A stretch of DNA of 9,372 bases. Origin: JALZHR01 sp036389695. GTDB taxonomy: Bacteria > Acidobacteriota > Blastocatellia > Pyrinomonadales > Pyrinomonadaceae. The stretch is from assembly GCA_036389695.1 (NCBI GenBank), contig DASVWG010000284.1, forward strand, positions 1 to 9,372, read 5' to 3'. The notes under the pieces are model-generated. The model ran no database searches. It had not been told where the DNA came from and saw nothing but the letters and a program-made list of their open reading frames with translations. Made by a program: the position numbers and the translations under genes. Position 1 is the first letter of the stretch. Every line of letters starts with the position of its first letter. Positions 6,601-9,372 of this stretch are shown one piece after another.

Positions 6601-7212
6601 TCCGTCCGCGTCGCTCTCCCGGGTTTGATTTTCGAAATTGATTTTCGCGCCGGAAATCGTCTGCTGTGAATTCTCGTCGCGCACGATGCCGAAGACCGTG
6701 AAATTTTTTTGCGACGGTGCCAAAAAAATTCCAATCAGCGCGGCGGCGCCCAGAAATATTAATAAAGATATAACGGCGATTACATTCTGGCTGCGCCACC
6801 AGGCAGCTTTTTTTTTCGGCTCTTTTTTGGGAGGCAGGTCAACCGGCGTCTGAACCTGATTTTTAATGATTTCAGGCTCGGCTATGGCGGGAGTTTTTAC
6901 CGTTTGCGCGCTTGGCAGCGGCTGATTTTCCAGCCATTCGTCAAAAAGATGATAAAACCGCTGCTGGTCGTCAGCGGAAAAACAAAAAAGAGGCGCCAGA
7001 TAGGATTTCAAATTCCTGAAATCATCCTCGATTCGTCCGGTGGCGGCGAGCGTAACAAGCAGCTGCTGAGCAGCGGCAACCTGCGGCAGGCTGGCGCGAA
7101 AACCGAGAGCACGCAATTTATAAATAAATTCCAGTAAATTATCGAACCATTCGATTTGCTCTTTCAGGTAGTGTAATTCGGTAATTTGATTGCTTTTATT
7201 TATTCCGCCCAT
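3676..7212 (-). CDS. Transmembrane vWA protein with carboxypeptidase-regulatory-like, PKD-like and OmpA-like domains; MoxR partner
   Basis: A 1178-residue modular protein. Residues 10-95 resemble the N-terminal helical region of CoxE-type vWA proteins (LLEFIYKLRALGF...FYHLFDEW). TM1 is at about 143-166. A carboxypeptidase-regulatory-like beta-sandwich lies at about 170-248, then a Pro run at 259-268, then TM2 at about 277-300. The vWA-like core is at about 383-520: YLVLIDRLSYTD holds a non-canonical metal site (D-R-x-S-x-x-D instead of DxSxS), with IFSDGDE at 453-459. A conserved helical region (ASAVYPEMLWDL, LPWFRYGKMPDWLRN) lies at 600-705. TM3 is at about 829-853. A Pro/Thr/Ser linker with 5-residue repeats spans 876-985, a PKD-like domain about 991-1080, and an OmpA-like tail about 1097-1178. 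Positive charge lies before TM1, after TM2 and before TM3. This predicts a cytoplasmic vWA core and two extracytoplasmic regions. ATG at 7212 overlaps the MoxR stop by 13 bp, suggesting translational coupling. Expected role: partner of the MoxR ATPase, carrying a sensor to the envelope. Confidence 0.82.
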   Translation of the reverse strand: MGGINKSNQITELHYLKEQIEWFDNLLEFIYKLRALGFRASLPQVAAAQQLLVTLAATGRIEDDFRNLKSYLAPLFCFSADDQQRFYHLFDEWLENQPLPSAQTVKTPAIAEPEIIKNQVQTPVDLPPKKEPKKKAAWWRSQNVIAVISLLIFLGAAALIGIFLAPSQKNFTVFGIVRDENSQQTISGAKINFENQTRESDADGKFAFDYQSKAGQSHELLVSRADYESLRVIFETDESSALLEIRLKRTKPPIQTDSPTPPPPPPTPAQQLSEYEIIYSWLLIFAAALPFLVFGLWLLWRILWRKYIERWRDRNKPDLRKIKVEQKDNKLYRQPEFLRVARELRRHRRIKSNVLEPALTIEATLRAGNFFTPVYGVRHLSPEYLVLIDRLSYTDQNAHLTDEIVNRLKKQGVFVDRFFFEGDPRASWREGKDNKFYDLSELAAQFPDHRLLIFSDGDEMIDRSTNRPQPWLDELLAWDIRLLLTTNAAHSFNEWLLNHFGLPVLRAQQKELKHLLEIINAGELPRKRKSAENGDGKTNYPPSLREGFDEWWMDSLDPDWKIRKRERTLKRLKRKLRWSRFFELFRKNQSEKLAGRIRRTQVTEFEKAEMLRIELRYYLGATGYELLCASAVYPEMLWDLTFYMAHRIVDAPKREAVLEALVCLPWFRYGKMPDWLRNRLLASLPPDREIQIRRELEQLLISYLQNPKRGFQLEIAPQKPSKGVLNKLSKRIKEWFRRKRFYELIKAERKDSPLRDYVFLNFFSGGRLSIALPRRLNRALLYGKDLTRNWLDKFFNLAKHFTIAFFNFIRRFYRRGNPLLGLSFSKALSIPLAAAIFGIFILFLPASIWLVAGFPDRVAENLPAVNLGIEPPFEIPTPSPTVTPMPSPSVPATPSPSVSPTPASPTPASPTPASPTPVSPTPTLTATRTPATVVVTPTVTVSVSPTPRTPVITPTPSTTIAAPIVTVTPTPLTPTPSTPTSLPKTPPERTCPRVSLTASQSSITQGESVRLNAKVDSGSPDDLTFSYTVSAGRIIGQGTPNVNWDLSGVRPGTYTATLAVDTQNSSCGTTTDTITIEVSHDTTEKSSIFDQYPTKSPSEEEQARLDNYFVALRNDPTATGYIIVSGSASEVNSKLKNIRNYINSRKFDASRITLVNGGASRNATIQLWIVPAGAAPPR
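4447..4518 (-). repeat. Tandem 15-bp repeat encoding SPTPA units
   Basis: Five near-identical 15-bp units encode SPTPA, SPTPA, SPTPA, SPTPV and SPTPT (residues about 899-922 of the vWA protein). They lie within a longer Pro/Thr/Ser linker coded by about 4258-4587. Such in-frame repeats change length easily by slippage or recombination. The linker probably spaces the PKD-like and OmpA-like domains away from the membrane. Confidence 0.8.
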
Positions 7213-8300
7213 CGGTTCACTATCTCAGTCGCCGGCGTCATATCACCTTCATTTTTGATTAAGACTCCGAGTGTCGGAAGAATGACTTTTTCAACGCCTT
7301 GCTTGCTTTTTAAATCCTGGGCGCGAATGATGTAATGCGCGCAGAGGCGGCGGATAGCGGTTAACCACCCGAGAAGCTCCGCCGTTGCCGGCTTCTTGAC
7401 GAGTAAAAGCTCGGCGTCGCGAATTTCGTAAAACAATTCAAGCGCGTCATCAATCCATTTTCCCTGATTGCCGAATCCGGTTTCTTCATAATGATTCTTG
7501 CTTTCCAAACGTTTGGCGACAATATTTTTCATTTCGTCAATTTCAGGAAAGGCGATATTGTAATAAACGCAGCGCCGCAGAAAAGCATCCGGCAGATTTT
7601 TTTCCGAATTGCTGGTCAAAATCACAACCGGACGAAATTGCTCGTCGGCTTTAATTTTTTGGTTGCCGAGCTCGGCGACGCGAAAATACATGTTCTCGAT
7701 TTCGTTTAGAATGTCGTTGGGAAAATCTCTGGGAGCCTTATCAATCTCGTCAATTAAGACTACCGACCGGCGCTGCCATGCCTTGTCCGCCGATGCGAGA
7801 AAATCGTTGGCGAAATCGCCGTTTTCGGAATTTCGTTCAGGCAGAAACTTTCTGGCTTCCTCGTATGGCGCAGCCAGTAAGATAGCTGCGCCGAGCGCAT
7901 TATAAACAATAAAATCTTCCGGCTTATCTTTGAAAGGCTGTCCCTGTTCGTCTTTTAGCTTAGCTAACTGGGCGGCATGAAAACGTCCGATAGTGTCGTA
8001 ACTGTAAAAAAGGTCGCGCGCCGTGCTGGTTGATTTAGTCTCGAAGATGAGCGGCGACGGTTTTTTAAAACCGAGCTGCCAGCTAAGACTATGGGCAAGC
8101 TGAGTTTTACCGGTGCCCGGCTCGCCCGTTAAAAGTAAAGGCTGTCCGAGCAGTAAAGCGACATTGACCGCATTCGTCAAGCCTTTTCCGGGACGATAGC
8201 CGGTTGCATCGTCCATATCAGCCTGTCGCTTGATACTCAAATCATCCGGAACTTTATCTTCCGGTTTTTCTCTCTGCTCCAGATAATAGGGAAATGACAT
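7200..8300 (-). CDS. MoxR-type AAA+ ATPase
   Basis: A 366-residue AAA+ ATPase of the MoxR class, which works with vWA proteins as an ATP-driven remodeller. Walker A is GEPGTGKT at 59-66 and Walker B is VVLIDEID at 180-187. Sensor 1 lies in ILTSNSEKNLPDAF (about Asn231) and arginine-finger candidates are R242-R243. The C-terminal 80 residues form the helical lid (ATAELLGWLTAIRRL). All catalytic elements appear intact. No membrane span or signal is present, so it is cytoplasmic. I prefer the ATG at 8300, giving MSFPYYLEQR. An in-frame TTG at 8366 would add 22 polar residues and overlap the upstream gene by 44 bp; its purine stretch (AAAAGAGA) is slightly better placed, so the start is not settled. 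The chosen ATG lies 22 bp after the iSTAND-like stop, and the 3' end overlaps the vWA gene by 13 bp. This indicates one operon. Confidence 0.92.
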   Translation of the reverse strand: MSFPYYLEQREKPEDKVPDDLSIKRQADMDDATGYRPGKGLTNAVNVALLLGQPLLLTGEPGTGKTQLAHSLSWQLGFKKPSPLIFETKSTSTARDLFYSYDTIGRFHAAQLAKLKDEQGQPFKDKPEDFIVYNALGAAILLAAPYEEARKFLPERNSENGDFANDFLASADKAWQRRSVVLIDEIDKAPRDFPNDILNEIENMYFRVAELGNQKIKADEQFRPVVILTSNSEKNLPDAFLRRCVYYNIAFPEIDEMKNIVAKRLESKNHYEETGFGNQGKWIDDALELFYEIRDAELLLVKKPATAELLGWLTAIRRLCAHYIIRAQDLKSKQGVEKVILPTLGVLIKNEGDMTPATEIVNRWAE

Positions 8301-8322
8301 ATCTTTATTTTGTTTGCCTGTT

Positions 8323-9372
8323 TCAGCCGGCTTGATTTTTAAAAACTGTTGATTCGGTGCGGGCAATTATCTCTTTTAATTTTTCGGCAAGAGACGACCT
8401 TAAGGTGCGCATTCGGATTCTGACGTCAATATTCTCCTGCGTGTATTTATAAACCACTCTGTCCTCGGTCGCGGGATTTTCATATAATTTATCCACCGCG
8501 TTGCCAAATTTCCAGATGCACTCATCACAAAATTCCTTTGAATTATGGCGGCAGGGATTATTATATATTTTTTCTTCCTCGACCCATGTATCGACATCCT
8601 CGCGCGCAATCGGAGGCAGTTTTGTTAAAGTATTTCCGCGCATATTCGGATAGTTGGCAAACTCCAGCTTTTCCAGATAAGCCTGCGTTTCCTGGTTGAG
8701 TTTTTCGTCACCTTCCAGCTGATTATCGTATCTAAAGAAAACACAGGTGATAAGCGGCGCCGAATTTCCCAGAGCGACGCTGTTCCAATACTCGAAAAAC
8801 GGTTCGATAATTTGTGGTCGCAGCTCATCGGACGACTGCCTGGTTTTCCAGCGATTCCAAAAATTAAAAAAAGATTTCTTTTGCTGCACCACTCTCAGAT
8901 GGTCGGTCCGGAAGTTGTAGCAAATCATAACCGGCGCTTTATACCTTTGCAGCTTCTCGAAGACATCCGATAAGTTCTTGTTTTCCTTCCCTTTATAAAC
9001 TTCCCGCATCAAGGTTTTTTCAAAATAATAAGCCAGGTTGTCGCGGTCGGACTGCTCTTTCGGAGCCGGAATATCTATGAGCCAGATTTTTCCTTTGCGC
9101 CCGGTTTTGAGAATTTTGTTAATTTCACTTTTTTCCAGCCGTTTTTTGTAGCCGATTAAATCTTCCTCCATTTTGCCGTGAATGATACAGGCAAAGCGAT
9201 TTTTCTTTTGTTCCTTCTCGACCTCCTTAACGCCTGCTTTATTCTTTAAATCCAAAATGCCTTTCAGCTCTTCCTTTTGCTTGCCCCGATTGCAAAGAGA
9301 AGCGAGAAAACTATAATCGGGCGGCGGGATTTCTCTGTCCGGGGACGGTTTCCTGCCTTTTTTAAATTCATC
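8323..9372 (-). CDS. iSTAND-like protein (inactive STAND NTPase module), partial at right edge
   Basis: The frame is open through the window edge, so only the C-terminal 349 residues are seen. A Pro-rich, charged linker leads into LASLCNRGKQKEEL, which resembles the 'NR..E...L' entry of STAND ATPase modules. At the expected P-loop the sequence is FACIIHGKMEEDLIGY, with no GxxxxGK[ST]. KGKIWLIDIP and APVMICYNF look like the later core strands of a P-loop fold. LPPIAREDVDTW resembles the end of iSTAND modules. A compact CRHNSKEFCDEC cluster near the C-terminus (coded at 8518-8553) could bind zinc. A TTG at 9255 is an in-frame start candidate, but the STAND-like motif lies upstream of it, so I take the gene as partial. 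An N-terminal effector-associated domain is expected beyond the edge; this is inferred, not seen. The gene leads the iSTAND-MoxR-vWA operon. The iSTAND assignment is by motif resemblance only. Confidence 0.65.
   Translation of the reverse strand, partial: DEFKKGRKPSPDREIPPPDYSFLASLCNRGKQKEELKGILDLKNKAGVKEVEKEQKKNRFACIIHGKMEEDLIGYKKRLEKSEINKILKTGRKGKIWLIDIPAPKEQSDRDNLAYYFEKTLMREVYKGKENKNLSDVFEKLQRYKAPVMICYNFRTDHLRVVQQKKSFFNFWNRWKTRQSSDELRPQIIEPFFEYWNSVALGNSAPLITCVFFRYDNQLEGDEKLNQETQAYLEKLEFANYPNMRGNTLTKLPPIAREDVDTWVEEEKIYNNPCRHNSKEFCDECIWKFGNAVDKLYENPATEDRVVYKYTQENIDVRIRMRTLRSSLAEKLKEIIARTESTVFKNQAG

Noticed and set aside
8301..8366. N-terminal extension of the MoxR gene from TTG 8366
   Set aside because: It overlaps the iSTAND-like gene by 44 bp and adds polar residues not resembling the AAA+ family; ATG 8300 is preferred, though not proven.

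Overview
The window looks like a bacterial chromosome segment, most likely from Acidobacteriota (Blastocatellia-like). That is an inference. It rests mainly on the C-terminal OmpA-like tail of the large membrane protein (NDPTATGYIIV ... DASRI ... LWIVP.GA.PP), which I associate with that group. It also fits the proline/threonine-rich linkers and the accessory, defence-type gene content. No rRNA, tRNA, CRISPR array or complete mobile element is visible.

Left part (1-1913): a short sigma-70-family protein on the minus strand (248-820), flanked by non-coding DNA. The gap 821-1913 has no convincing gene. It holds a run of imperfect hairpins (1046-1402, plus one at 1645-1672) and four copies of a GCGCATAAA..GAAA motif (1714-1838) that resemble the repeated end-sites of an IS21-type element.

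Middle (1914-3664): two TIR-domain genes diverge from a 236-bp AT-rich spacer. The minus-strand gene encodes a stand-alone TIR (164 aa). The plus-strand gene encodes a CHAT-like caspase-fold domain fused to a second TIR (339 aa). In the CHAT-like domain the expected nucleophilic cysteine is serine, while the histidine is kept. Both TIR domains keep the glutamate expected for NAD-cleaving TIRs.

Right part (3676-9372, minus strand): a tightly packed operon reading leftward from beyond the right edge. It encodes an inactive-STAND (iSTAND)-like protein lacking a P-loop (partial; N-terminus outside the window), then a MoxR-type AAA+ ATPase, then a 1178-residue vWA protein with three predicted membrane spans. 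Stop and start codons lie 22 bp apart at the first junction and overlap by 13 bp at the second. This matches the published concept of NTP-dependent ternary conflict systems (MoxR, vWA and iSTAND/EAD components with TIR, CHAT or other effectors).

Proposed working model (inference): the MoxR-vWA pair acts as an ATP-driven switch and the iSTAND protein as adaptor. The adjacent TIR and pseudo-CHAT-TIR proteins would be the NAD-targeting effectors. The unusual element is the vWA subunit, which appears to place a carboxypeptidase-regulatory-like domain, a PKD-like domain and an OmpA-like domain outside the cytoplasm. The switch may therefore sense an envelope signal.
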